From an uncultured Oscillibacter sp. (GTDB lineage Bacteria; Bacillota; Clostridia; Oscillospirales; Oscillospiraceae): a stretch of 64,000 nucleotides of DNA. A program made the position numbers and the translations under genes. The stretch spans positions 1-64,000 of the forward strand of contig CAJTVF010000004.1 of assembly GCA_910579435.1 (NCBI GenBank), written 5' to 3'. This document shows, one piece after another, positions 6,552 to 15,416 of this stretch. Positions within the stretch are counted from its first letter, which is position 1; each line of letters opens with the position of its first letter. The notes under the pieces are model-generated. The model made no database searches and was not told the origin of the DNA. It was given only the letters and a program-made list of their open reading frames with translations.

Positions 6552-8264
6552 TTATCTCGAAAATCCGCCCTTTAGCCGGAACCTCTGCACAAGGCCCTTC
6601 ATAAGCTGCGACTGGCTGGACAGCTCCTCGCTTGCCGCCGCGCTTTCTTCCGCGGTTGCCGAGTTTGTCTGCACAACGCTGGAAATCTGGTCAATTCCCA
6701 CCCGAATCTGAGAAATCGAATCCGCCTGGTCGCTGCTGGCCTCCGAAATCTGCTGGATGATGCTGGTCATTTCGTTTACGTCCGTTACAGTCTGAATCAA
6801 AGACTGAGCGGTATCATCCGCGATCTGCGTTCCGCTTTCGACGGCCTTCAGGGAGTTTTCAATCAAGGCGGAGATGTTTTCGGAAGCCTCGGTGCTCTTG
6901 TTTGCCAGGCTGCGCACTTCGTCGGCCACTACGGCAAATCCCTTTCCGGCGGCGCCTGCGCGGGCGGCTTCGACGGCGGCGTTCAGGGCGAGGATGTTGG
7001 TCTGGAAAGCAATGTCTTCAATGATTTTCATGATTTTGCTGATTTCGGTGGAACAGGTGCTGATATCATTCATCGCCTGTATCATCTGCTGCATTTTTTC
7101 CTTGTTCACGTTCATTTTTGAACTGACACAGTTTGCCGCCTCGCTGGCCTGCCGCGCGTTGTCCGCGTTCTGGTTCACTTTGTTGGAGATTTCGTCAATG
7201 GTGGCGGCGAGCTCCTGTACGGAGCTTGCCTGCTCAGTGGAGCCCTGGGCGAGGGCCTGGGCGCTGTTGGACACCTGGCCCGCTCCGCTTGCAACCTGAG
7301 AGGAGCTCTGACTGATTTGCTGCATCGTGTCGTTGAGCTTTTCCGCAATGCCCCGGAAGGAAACCAGCAAGGGATAGAAGCCGCCTGTGTATTCTTCCTC
7401 ACAGACCGTATCCACCGTAAAATCGCCTTCGGCCATTTTGGCGAGGAATTTATTCTCGTCATCAATAATGACCTGGAGCTTATGGATCAATTTACTGACC
7501 TGAGCGGCGAGGACGCCCAGCTCGTCCTTAGAGGTATAGGAGATCTCGACATTCAGATCTCCCTCCGCCATTTTGATGGCGGCATTTTCGATTTCAGAAA
7601 TTGGAGTCTTGATCAGGCGTATGATTACAAACGAGAAGAAGACGCCCACGAGGATTATAGCAGCGACAATCGCGATCATCAGGATGGTGGCGGTTCTATA
7701 AAGGGAGGCGCTTTCCGCCGCCGCCTGGTCGCTGCCTTCCGTATTGTAGGCGATAATATCATTGAAGGCGCCGTTTAAAGAATTATAAAGACCTACGCAT
7801 TCGCCTTCCAGGATCGCGCGGGCGTCTTCCGTGCGGCCCTGCTTGGCCAGCGCCATCATGGTTTCATCCGCCTGATTGTACTGGGTCCAGAAGTTTAAGG
7901 CGGTTTGATAGAAGTTGCTCTCGTCCTCGTCAATGAGCGCCCCGTATGTGGCTAAAAGATTGTCCATCTCGGCTTTTTCGCTCTGGAGATATTGCAGGCT
8001 GGACTCCTCCACGTCATCCGAAATCGCGGTAAGATACCCTAATTCATTCAGGCGAATATTGGAAATGGTAGTACTTAAGTCTCTTGCGATATCAACACTG
8101 GGAAGCCAGCTTGCGGAAATGTCATTGGTCATATCGTTCATCCGGCCCATGAGGAAGAATGACATGCCGCTGATAATAAGCATTCCAAGCAGCGCGACCC
8201 CTATAAGGATATAAAGTTTTAGCCTGATTCTTAAATTCCGTATGTAGTTGATCATGTCGCCCAT
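6552..8264 (-). CDS. Methyl-accepting chemotaxis protein
   Basis: 570 residues. Membrane segment 1 (ILIGVALLGMLIISGMSFFL, about 17-37), an extracellular four-helix-bundle ligand domain (about 38-190), membrane segment 2 (ILMIAIVAAIILVGVFFSFV), a HAMP domain (IENAAIKMAEGDLNVEISY region) and a cytoplasmic signalling domain whose hairpin tip reads NILALNAAVEAARAGAAGKG, the signature that contacts CheA and CheW. Glutamine- and glutamate-rich heptads supply methylation sites. It would report an extracellular ligand to the flagellar motor; the ligand is unknown. A standalone gene whose upstream region has been invaded by a MITE (8316-8643), 51 bp from its start, which may have displaced its promoter. 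The only flagellin in this window is broken. Confidence 0.93.
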   Translation of the reverse strand: MGDMINYIRNLRIRLKLYILIGVALLGMLIISGMSFFLMGRMNDMTNDISASWLPSVDIARDLSTTISNIRLNELGYLTAISDDVEESSLQYLQSEKAEMDNLLATYGALIDEDESNFYQTALNFWTQYNQADETMMALAKQGRTEDARAILEGECVGLYNSLNGAFNDIIAYNTEGSDQAAAESASLYRTATILMIAIVAAIILVGVFFSFVIIRLIKTPISEIENAAIKMAEGDLNVEISYTSKDELGVLAAQVSKLIHKLQVIIDDENKFLAKMAEGDFTVDTVCEEEYTGGFYPLLVSFRGIAEKLNDTMQQISQSSSQVASGAGQVSNSAQALAQGSTEQASSVQELAATIDEISNKVNQNADNARQASEAANCVSSKMNVNKEKMQQMIQAMNDISTCSTEISKIMKIIEDIAFQTNILALNAAVEAARAGAAGKGFAVVADEVRSLANKSTEASENISALIENSLKAVESGTQIADDTAQSLIQTVTDVNEMTSIIQQISEASSDQADSISQIRVGIDQISSVVQTNSATAEESAAASEELSSQSQLMKGLVQRFRLKGGFSR

Positions 8265-8315
8265 CTCCTTTTATGTTTCACTGTCTGTAAGCGCCGGTTC
8301 TGAAAATTTTTGCTC

Positions 8316-8643
8316 TAGGCCTTGTTTGAAAAATGGCAAAACGCCCAAAACGGCGGATCTTTTTCCGCCACTCTGCGTTAAGGAAGCACTGATTTAATCC
8401 CCGCACACATCTTTACGCCTTAAATTTCCGCTGATCTGCGTCAGAAAATCTTGAAATCCGCCAGGATTTCTGCGATTTTCTTCCTTGCCAGCGAAAATTT
8501 CTGGCGCAAATCTGCACACGTTGATTAAATCAGTGCTTCCTTAAATTTTCTTGCCGGGCGTCAGCCCGCCCGCGAAAATTTGCCTTGATTGGCGAAAAAA
8601 TCTCTCACCGTTGGGCATTCCGTCAATTTTCAAACAAGGCCTA
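8316..8643. mobile_element. Hairpin MITE, copy B, carrying a nested element
   Basis: It has the same outer ends as copy A (TAGGCCTTGTTTGAAAA ... CAAACAAGGCCTA). Without the nested insert (8378-8544) it aligns end to end with copy A. Stem bases differ but still pair: AACGG/CCGTT where A has GGGGCA/TGCCCC; ATTTTC opposite GAAAAT; apical GGGC-GTCA-GCCC where A has ATCC-GTCA-GGAT. It sits between the chemoreceptor start and the PFOR debris. Confidence 0.85.
8378..8544. mobile_element. Nested MITE with 21-bp perfect terminal repeats
   Basis: The terminal repeats TTAAGGAAGCACTGATTTAA+T (8378-8398) and the exact complement (8524-8544) bound a 167-bp unit inserted near the centre of copy B. Ends in TTAA suggest a TTAA or TA target. 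Its core (AGAAAATC ... GAAATCC-GCCA-GGATTTC ... GATTTTCT, then CCTTGCCAGCGAAAAT) is recognisably related to the core of the host element, so one family member has jumped into another with different ends. Confidence 0.85.
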
Positions 8644-8680
8644 AACAATATCTCAAATGAATATCGGCAGAATTCCCCAG

Positions 8681-9424
8681 TTAGTTAAGTAAAATTAAAG
8701 AGGAAAGAAAAAATTTTTGGCGCCAAAGCGGTTGTACCCGGCAGGGGCCGCGCACATAGGAGCGCCGCGGAGAGGTCAAATTTGAATCGCAAAGTGTCTT
8801 CCTTTTCCGTGCTCCTTCTTCCAGGTACTGCCCGGCCTCCAAATAAAAAGCGTTGGATAGGCCGTGTCTGCCCGAATTAGAGCGGTTCCCGGAAATAATG
8901 AGAAAGAGGCGGATTTCCGTCCCATGAGCAAAGCTGACGCTGGAGAGGTCCAGGGTGGGCACAATGACCACCACGTCGCGTCCATCAGCGTTGGCGTGGA
9001 GGTATACCTCGCTGCCCATCATCTCGCTGACATCCACTTTGGCCTTCTTGATATGCTGCTCCAGGCAGGGGCAGCAGCAGATGACGATGGACGGGCCGGG
9101 ATAGCTCTCCGCCTCCCGCAGGGCCTTCAGGGTCTGGGCCTGCTCCGCGCCCATAGCCGCCTGGGCCACGTACACATAGCCGTAGTTCATGAAAATGGCC
9201 TCCAGGTCCTTCTTGGCGATCTGCTTGCCTCCGGCGGCGAACTTCGCCACGGCGGAGGTGGGGGTCGCCTTGGAGGACTGTCCGCCGGTGTTGGAGTACA
9301 CCTCCGTGTCCAGTACCAGCAGATTCACGTCCCGGTTCTGGGCCAGCACGTGGTCAATGCCGCCGAAGCCGATGTCATAGGCCCGGCCGTCGCCGCCGAT
9401 GGCCCAGACGGACCTCTTGGCCAG
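8681..9424 (-). pseudogene. Inverted PFOR fragment fused to an MsmX/UgpC-type ABC ATPase tail
   Basis: Read on the minus strand from 9424, the frame encodes the thiamine-diphosphate domain of pyruvate:ferredoxin oxidoreductase: FLAKRSVWAIGGDGRAYDIG, TEVYSNTGGQSSKATPTSAV and SIVICCCPCLEQHIKK (to about 9044). It then continues as KVDVSEMMGSEVYLHANADG and DVVVIVPTLDL (about 9043-8906), the TOBE tail of sugar-ABC ATPases, and decays into unrecognised residues to a stop at 8681. PFOR (~1,170 residues, Fe-S and thiamine diphosphate) converts pyruvate to acetyl-CoA in anaerobes. The rest of the PFOR C-terminus lies on the opposite strand at 9425-9705. No start codon context. Broken gene, or a chimeric assembly join. 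Confidence 0.8.
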
Positions 9425-9705
9425 GAATGGGCTGCTCGCAGGACGAGATGAAGAAGGCGGTGGAGTGCGGCTGCTGGCAGCTCTACCGCTGCGACCCCCG
9501 CCGGACAGCGGAGGGGAAGAATCCCTTCCAGCTGGATTCCGCCGAGCCGGACACGGAAAAGCTGCTGCCCTTCCTCATGGGAGAGAACCGCTTCGCCTCC
9601 TTGAAGAACAACTTCCCCGGCAAGGCCGACGCCTTCTATGAAAAGGCTGTCGTCGACGTCAAGGCCCGCTGCGCACGTTATAAGAAGCTGGCGGAGGAGG
9701 GCTGA
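9425..9705 (+). pseudogene. PFOR C-terminal fragment
   Basis: About 92 residues: MGCSQDEMKKAVECGCWQLY, then EGKNPFQLDS, FLMGENRFASL and a final KARCARYKKLAEEG. This is the terminal part of pyruvate:ferredoxin oxidoreductase (NifJ) that normally follows the CLEQHIKK segment, now read on the other strand at 9044. So the 9044-9424 piece is inverted with almost no coding sequence lost at the joint. A strong terminator at 9743-9777, probably native, follows. No ribosome site precedes it, so it is probably not translated. Confidence 0.82.
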
Positions 9706-9742
9706 GCCCCTTCCCGCGCAGGCCGCCGAATGCAGAGGAACT

Positions 9743-9777
9743 CCCCGGCCGGAGGACAATATGTCCTCCGGCCGGGG
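9743..9777 (+). terminator. Terminator of former PFOR gene
   Basis: A 16-bp perfect stem (CCCCGGCCGGAGGACA at 9743-9758 with its complement at 9762-9777) and a 3-nt loop, followed by GGGCTTTCC. Confidence 0.75.
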
Positions 9778-10130
9778 GGGCTTTCCGTCCATATCTTTGC
9801 GGTTTTCCCGAATATCCCGGCAGGTCTCCCGGGGGCCGCATTTCGCTGATGCGGAACCATCTGGCCCATAAGGCGGACCACGGACGGCTCGTCTCCTCGA
9901 ACATTTCCGCCATTTGCACAGCCTGCGGCGCTCGTGACGCGGGCCGGGTCATCGTTCTCACGGGGTTCGCCGCTGAGACTGCCATAAGGACCGTCGTCTC
10001 TTGCTGTATTGCACAAAAATTCCGAAGCAAACGCCTGTAAAAACCGCCTTTTTGAGGGCAGAAACGGCTGTAATGCTTGCCGGACTAAGAGGATGTGCAA
10101 CCTGCACAACCGCCTTTCAAAACAAGCAAA
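9778..10130. other. Gene-free stretch, no recognised content
   Basis: About 350 bp between the PFOR terminator and the promoter of the Ldh2 gene. Open frames of 60-120 codons exist on both strands but show no ribosome site and no motif I recognise. It could contain debris of the rearrangement seen just upstream. Confidence 0.4.
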
Positions 10131-10166
10131 TTGACTCTTGCAATTCTCACAAAGCTCTGATATACT
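10094..10166 (+). promoter_or_regulatory. Operator-like palindrome and promoter for the dehydrogenase operon
   Basis: TGTGCA-ACC-TGCACA (10094-10108) is a perfect inverted repeat. Downstream, TTGCAA (10138-10143), 17 bp, TATACT (10161-10166) forms a plausible sigma-A promoter; a TTGACT at 10131 would need a 24-bp spacer. A 130-bp leader with an AGTGCGATAA/TTATTGCGCT stem (about 10210-10250) precedes the first gene. Confidence 0.5.
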
Positions 10167-10299
10167 GTACCCACTGATGACAGCTTGCTACCAACAGAGT
10201 ATGTGAGATGAGTGCGATAACTGCCCAGTATGGTGTGGTTATTGCGCTCTTTTTGCATATATCAGCACCCCAAAATTTGGTAAGAGGAGATTGGAACAC

Positions 10300-11415
10300 A
10301 TGGAAACAAGACCTTATGTATCCTGGGACCTGATGAACAGCTTTTTGATCGACGCCTTCAAAGGCTACGGCGTTCCCGAGGCCGACGCGAAGATCTGCGC
10401 CGACGTCCTGCTAGAATCCGACCGCCGGGGCATTGAGAGCCACGGCTGCAACCGCTTCAAGCCCATTTACATTGACCGCATCGTCAACGGGACCCTGCTC
10501 CCCGAGACCAAAATGGACATCGTAAAGGACACCCCCACCACGGTGGTCATGGACGCCAACAACGGCATGGGCATGGTGGCCAGCTACCACATGATGGAAA
10601 TGCTGATCGAAAAGGCCGCCAAATACGGCATGGCCGGCGGCGCGGTCTACAACTCCACCCACTACGGCATCGCGGGCTACTGGACCACCATGGCGGAAAA
10701 GGCGGGCATGATCGGCATTACCGGCACCAACGCCCGGCCCTCCGTGGCTCCCACTTGGGGCGTGGAGCCCATGATGGGCACCAATCCCCTCACCTTTACC
10801 ATGCCCACCGACGAGGAGTTCCCCTTCAATTTCGACTGCGCCACCTCCACCATCCAGAACGGCAAAATCGAGTTCTACGCCCGCAGCGGCAAGCCCACCC
10901 CCGAGGGCCTGGTCGTCACCAAGGACGGCGGCACCATGAGCGACTCCGCCCAGATTCTCAAGGAGATGCGGGCCGGGAACTGCGCCCTGCTGTCCCTGGG
11001 CGGCCTGGGCGAGGCCACCGGCGGCTATAAGGGCTACGGCTTCACCACCATCGTGGAGATCCTCTCCGCCGCCCTGGCCGGCGGTCCCTTCATGAAGGAT
11101 CTCAGCGGCAAGGCCGCCGACGGCAGCAACCAGATGTACCGCCTGGGCCACTTCTTCTTCGTTATCAATCCCGAGTTCTTCATGGGCCTGGACACCTTCA
11201 AGAAGACCGCCGGCGGCATCTGCCGCGGGCTCCGGGACTCTGAGAAGGCCCCCGGCGCGGAGCGTATCTACACCGCCGGCGAAAAGGAGTGGCTGGCCTG
11301 GCAGGAGCGCAAGGACAAGGGCGTGCCTGTGGGCGAGACCATCCAGAAGGAAATCATCGAGATCCGGGATAAGCTGAATCTGCCCTATCACTTCCCCTTC
11401 GAGGATCAGAAATAA
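10300..11415 (+). CDS. Ldh2/malate-type NAD(P)-dependent 2-hydroxyacid dehydrogenase
   Basis: 371 residues, the family length. This is the non-Rossmann Ldh2 family (malate/L-lactate/L-sulfolactate/ureidoglycolate dehydrogenases). Visible motifs are SDRRGIESHGCNRF, with the catalytic His region; VYNSTHYGIAGYW; GTNARPSVAPTWG; MMGTNPLTFTMPT; and the cofactor-binding FDCATSTIQNGKI. The reaction is 2-hydroxyacid + NAD(P)+ to 2-oxoacid. ATG at 10300 lies 10 nt after AAGAGGAG; a TTG at 10291 is too close to it. First gene of an operon with malic enzyme 17 bp downstream, so malate is a reasonable substrate, not proven. The downstream TRAP transporter may import the acid. Confidence 0.88.
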   Translation: METRPYVSWDLMNSFLIDAFKGYGVPEADAKICADVLLESDRRGIESHGCNRFKPIYIDRIVNGTLLPETKMDIVKDTPTTVVMDANNGMGMVASYHMMEMLIEKAAKYGMAGGAVYNSTHYGIAGYWTTMAEKAGMIGITGTNARPSVAPTWGVEPMMGTNPLTFTMPTDEEFPFNFDCATSTIQNGKIEFYARSGKPTPEGLVVTKDGGTMSDSAQILKEMRAGNCALLSLGGLGEATGGYKGYGFTTIVEILSAALAGGPFMKDLSGKAADGSNQMYRLGHFFFVINPEFFMGLDTFKKTAGGICRGLRDSEKAPGAERIYTAGEKEWLAWQERKDKGVPVGETIQKEIIEIRDKLNLPYHFPFEDQK

Positions 11416-11432
11416 GTAAGGAGGACTGCATC

Positions 11433-12605
<1,173 letters not shown>

Positions 12606-12607
12606 CC

Positions 12608-13405
12608 ATGATCGATCTCAGGAAGAAAACACTCTTTCTTCTGGACATGGACGGCACCATTTACCTGGGGGACCGGCTGTTCGACGGGACGCTGGACTTT
12701 CTCCGCCGGGTGCGGGAACGGGGAGGACGGTATCTCTTTGCCACCAACAACTCCTCACGGAGCGTGACGGCATATGTGGAACGCCTCCGGGGAATGGGCA
12801 TCGACGCGGAGGCGGAGGACTTTCTCACCTCCGTGGACGCGACGGTCTGGTATCTCCGGAACCACGGCTTTCAGGATACGCTGATTTACGCCTCCGGCAC
12901 CCGGACCTTTCAGGACCAGCTGCGCCAGGCCGGCTTCCGTGTCACAGACCGCTGGGAGGCGGGAATCGGGCTGCTGCTCCACGGCTTTGACACGGAGCTG
13001 ACCTTCCAGAAGCTGGAGGATTCCTGCATACTTCTGGGGGACCCCAAGGTGGACTTTATTGCCACCAACCCCGACTGGGTCTGCCCTACGGCCTGGGGCT
13101 CCGTGCCGGACTGCGGTTCGGTATGCGAGATGCTCTTCCGGGCCACGGGCCGGAGGCCCAAGGTCATTGGCAAGCCGGAGCCGGAGATGGCGCTGCTTGC
13201 CATGGACCGCTGGGGCTGCTCGAAGGAGGAGACCGTGCTGGTGGGGGACCGGATCTACACCGATATCGCCTGCGGCGTCCGGGCCGGGATCGACACCGCC
13301 TTCGTCCTCTCGGGCGAGGGCGTGCCGGAGGATATCGAGAAGTACGGCGTCCAACCCTCAGAGACCTACCGGGATATCCGGGAAATCCTGGAGAAGATGG
13401 ATTGA
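12608..13405 (+). CDS. HAD-superfamily phosphatase, NagD/phosphoglycolate-type
   Basis: 265 residues. HAD motif I LLDMDGTIYLGD (nucleophile and acid Asp), motif II NNSSRS, the C2 cap (FQDTLIYASGT to about residue 180) and motifs III/IV KPEPEMA and VGDRIYTDIACG. The type IIA cap marks the NagD/PGP/4-nitrophenylphosphatase group; probable substrates are phosphoglycolate or nucleotide monophosphates. The start codon follows the malic enzyme stop by 2 bp with no strong ribosome site, implying translational coupling. May repair side products of the pathway. Confidence 0.9.
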   Translation: MIDLRKKTLFLLDMDGTIYLGDRLFDGTLDFLRRVRERGGRYLFATNNSSRSVTAYVERLRGMGIDAEAEDFLTSVDATVWYLRNHGFQDTLIYASGTRTFQDQLRQAGFRVTDRWEAGIGLLLHGFDTELTFQKLEDSCILLGDPKVDFIATNPDWVCPTAWGSVPDCGSVCEMLFRATGRRPKVIGKPEPEMALLAMDRWGCSKEETVLVGDRIYTDIACGVRAGIDTAFVLSGEGVPEDIEKYGVQPSETYRDIREILEKMD

Positions 13406-13490
13406 GCCGGGCCGCTTCGTGGACAAGGCCAAGAATATTGGTCAAAATGTACGAATATTTAAAAAAATATTCACAGATTTTAGGTTTTTA

Positions 13491-13519
13491 TTGACAAAGG
13501 GCGTCGAATGGTATATAAT
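13491..13519 (+). promoter_or_regulatory. Consensus promoter for the TRAP operon
   Basis: TTGACA (13491-13496), 17 bp, TATAAT (13514-13519), 80 bp before the DctP start. Just upstream, AATATTT-AAAA-AAATATT (13454-13471) is an AT-rich palindrome that could bind a regulator. Confidence 0.8.
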
Positions 13520-13599
13520 GGCTTCATGTGGTTCGCGACTTCTGGTTTCATTCGGTGGGAGACGTGATCGCAAACAAAAATTTGAAGGAGAGATTGAAC

Positions 13600-14715
13600 A
13601 TGAAAAAGGTTTTCACACTGCTGCTGGCCATGCTGATGCTGCTGTCCCTGTGCGCCTGCGGTGGAAACGGCGGCGATTCCCAGGCCTCCGGCGGCGATTC
13701 CCAGGCCTCCGGCGGCGACCAGCAGTCCAACGACAGCGTCCAGCCCTCCGGCGGGTCCGACGAGGACGCCGACAACTTCTACCTGGACATCAAGTTCTCA
13801 AACGTGTTCCAGCCCACCGAGTGGAATTACAAGGCCTCTGAGAAGCTGGCTGAAATGATTACCGAGCGCACGGAAGGCCATATCACCGTGACCTACTATG
13901 GCCAGAACGAACTGGACTGCTACGGCGACTCCGTCACCCAGGCCGTCAACAACGCCAACTGGATGGGACTGGAAGAGCCCTCCCTGTTCGCCGACTACGT
14001 GGGCGACGCCGCCACCCTGATCGGCCCCATGCTGTACAACAGCGACGAGGAGTATAACTACGTCATGGAGTCCGACCTGGTCAAGGACGTGTGCGACCGC
14101 CTGGCCGCCGAGAACATCCATATTCTGGACACCCACTACTCCTTCGGCTTCCGCAGCGTGGTCACCAACCTGGACGTCAAGACCCCTGACGACCTGAAGG
14201 GCCACCAGCTTCGGGCTACCTCCTCCGCCCTGTTCACCAAGACCCTGGAGTGCCTGGGCGCCACCCCCGTCCCCATGAGCTTCACCGAGTGCCTGTCCGC
14301 CATTTCCTCCGGCGTGGTCGAGGGCTTTGAGGGCTCCACCTCCACCCTGTCCGGCGCAGGCGCTCCCTATGAGCTGGTGAAGAAGGTCGCCCTGACCAAC
14401 CACCTGATCGCCACCCGCTGGCTGTTCATGCCCGAGGACCTCTATCAGTCCATCCCCACCAAGTGGCGGGATATCATTGACGAATGCGCCTATGAATGCG
14501 GCATGTGGGAGCAGACCTCCTGCCGTGAGGACGAGGATACCCAGAAGGAGATGCTGGCCGGCCAGGGCGTGACTTGGAACGAGGTCGACCTGGAGGCCTT
14601 CACTGCCGCCTGCGAGCCCGTCTATGACTGGATCTGCGAGGAGTACGGCGCGGATCCCGCTCTCCGCGGCAAGCTGGTGGAGCTGATCAACGAGTATCGC
14701 GCCAACAACGGCTGA
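13600..14715 (+). CDS. dctP: TRAP transporter solute-binding lipoprotein DctP
   Basis: 371 residues. A lipoprotein signal peptide (MKKVFTLLLAMLMLLSLCAC, lipidated Cys about residue 21) is followed by a Gly/Ser/Gln linker of repeated DSQASGG encoded by a 21-bp tandem repeat (about 13670-13711), then the DctP fold. Visible family motifs are LRATSSALFTKTLECLGATP with the substrate-carboxylate Arg (LKGHQLRATS), and VVEGFEGS. It binds a carboxylate ligand outside the membrane and feeds DctQM. ATG at 13600 follows GGAGAG; the frame is open further upstream but has no signal peptide there. The neighbouring malate/hydroxyacid enzymes suggest a C4 or hydroxy acid ligand (inference). Confidence 0.93.
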   Translation: MKKVFTLLLAMLMLLSLCACGGNGGDSQASGGDSQASGGDQQSNDSVQPSGGSDEDADNFYLDIKFSNVFQPTEWNYKASEKLAEMITERTEGHITVTYYGQNELDCYGDSVTQAVNNANWMGLEEPSLFADYVGDAATLIGPMLYNSDEEYNYVMESDLVKDVCDRLAAENIHILDTHYSFGFRSVVTNLDVKTPDDLKGHQLRATSSALFTKTLECLGATPVPMSFTECLSAISSGVVEGFEGSTSTLSGAGAPYELVKKVALTNHLIATRWLFMPEDLYQSIPTKWRDIIDECAYECGMWEQTSCREDEDTQKEMLAGQGVTWNEVDLEAFTAACEPVYDWICEEYGADPALRGKLVELINEYRANNG

Positions 14716-14766
14716 TCCTCTCCAACAAATCGTCCCGGCCAAGGCCGCGGGCTTTAAATCCCGCGC

Positions 14767-14793
14767 AGGCTGCCCGGTGAAACCGGGCAGCCT
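14767..14793 (+). terminator. Attenuator-like hairpin between dctP and dctQ
   Basis: A 12-bp perfect stem AGGCTGCCCGGT-GAA-ACCGGGCAGCCT without a T run, in a 173-bp gap. It would stabilise dctP mRNA or lower dctQM expression, as is usual when the binding protein is needed in excess. Confidence 0.6.
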
Positions 14794-14888
14794 GCTAAGA
14801 GTGTTCGAGGCCGTATTCGCGGACGGGAAACGCCGTTTCCCGCCTGTGAATGCCGCCGCCACATTTGTGAAGGAAATGAGCTTATAAT

Positions 14889-15416
14889 ATGGAAGAGAAA
14901 CGGAAAATCACGCTAAAAGGCGTCGTCACCAATCTGGACGCCATTATCACCGGCACCACGTTGACCCTCTGCGTCATCCTGGTCAACGCGAACATCATAT
15001 TCCGCCGCTTCCTCAACAGCCCCCTCCAGTGGAGCGAGGAGGTCGTGACCAGCCTCTTCGTTTGGACGGTGTTCATCGGAAGCGCCTATGCCCACCGCAA
15101 GCACTCCCACCTGGGCGTGGACATCCTGGTCAACGTTCTCCCCGGCAAATCCAAGCCCATCGTGCAGGATATCATGAGCGTCGTGGAACTGCTGGTGCTC
15201 ATCATGCTCACCGTTGTCAGCAGTCAGTATGTCTACAGCCTCATCTTCTCCCGGGGCGTCATGAAGATCGCCATGACGGATCTCCTGCGGGTTCCCAAGT
15301 GGTGGACGGGCATCGCCGTGCCCATCGGCTTTGGCCTCTCCACCCTCTATCAGGTGCGCTTCCTGCTGAAGGACCGCCTGCACATCATCAAAGACAAGGA
15401 GGCGGCAGCGGAATGA
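14889..15416 (+). CDS. dctQ: TRAP transporter small permease DctQ
   Basis: 175 residues with four membrane segments (around LTLCVILVNANIIFR, VVTSLFVWTVFIGSAYA, IMSVVELLVLIMLTVVSSQYV and WWTGIAVPIGFGLSTLY). The DctQ signature is PLQWSEEVVTSLFVW and the AHRKHSHLGVD loop. It associates with DctM to form the Na+-dependent permease. Its stop codon overlaps the dctM start (ATGA). Confidence 0.92.
   Translation: MEEKRKITLKGVVTNLDAIITGTTLTLCVILVNANIIFRRFLNSPLQWSEEVVTSLFVWTVFIGSAYAHRKHSHLGVDILVNVLPGKSKPIVQDIMSVVELLVLIMLTVVSSQYVYSLIFSRGVMKIAMTDLLRVPKWWTGIAVPIGFGLSTLYQVRFLLKDRLHIIKDKEAAAE

Noticed and set aside
9659..10030. 123-codon minus-strand frame in the region after the PFOR fragment
   Set aside because: It has no ribosome site, runs through the terminator hairpin and has no family signature.
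13670..13711. 21-bp tandem repeat as a CRISPR or satellite
   Set aside because: It is only two units in the coding sequence of the DctP linker, keeping the reading frame.
14136..14345. Minus-strand frame inside dctP
   Set aside because: Shadow of a gene with a lipobox and DctP motifs.
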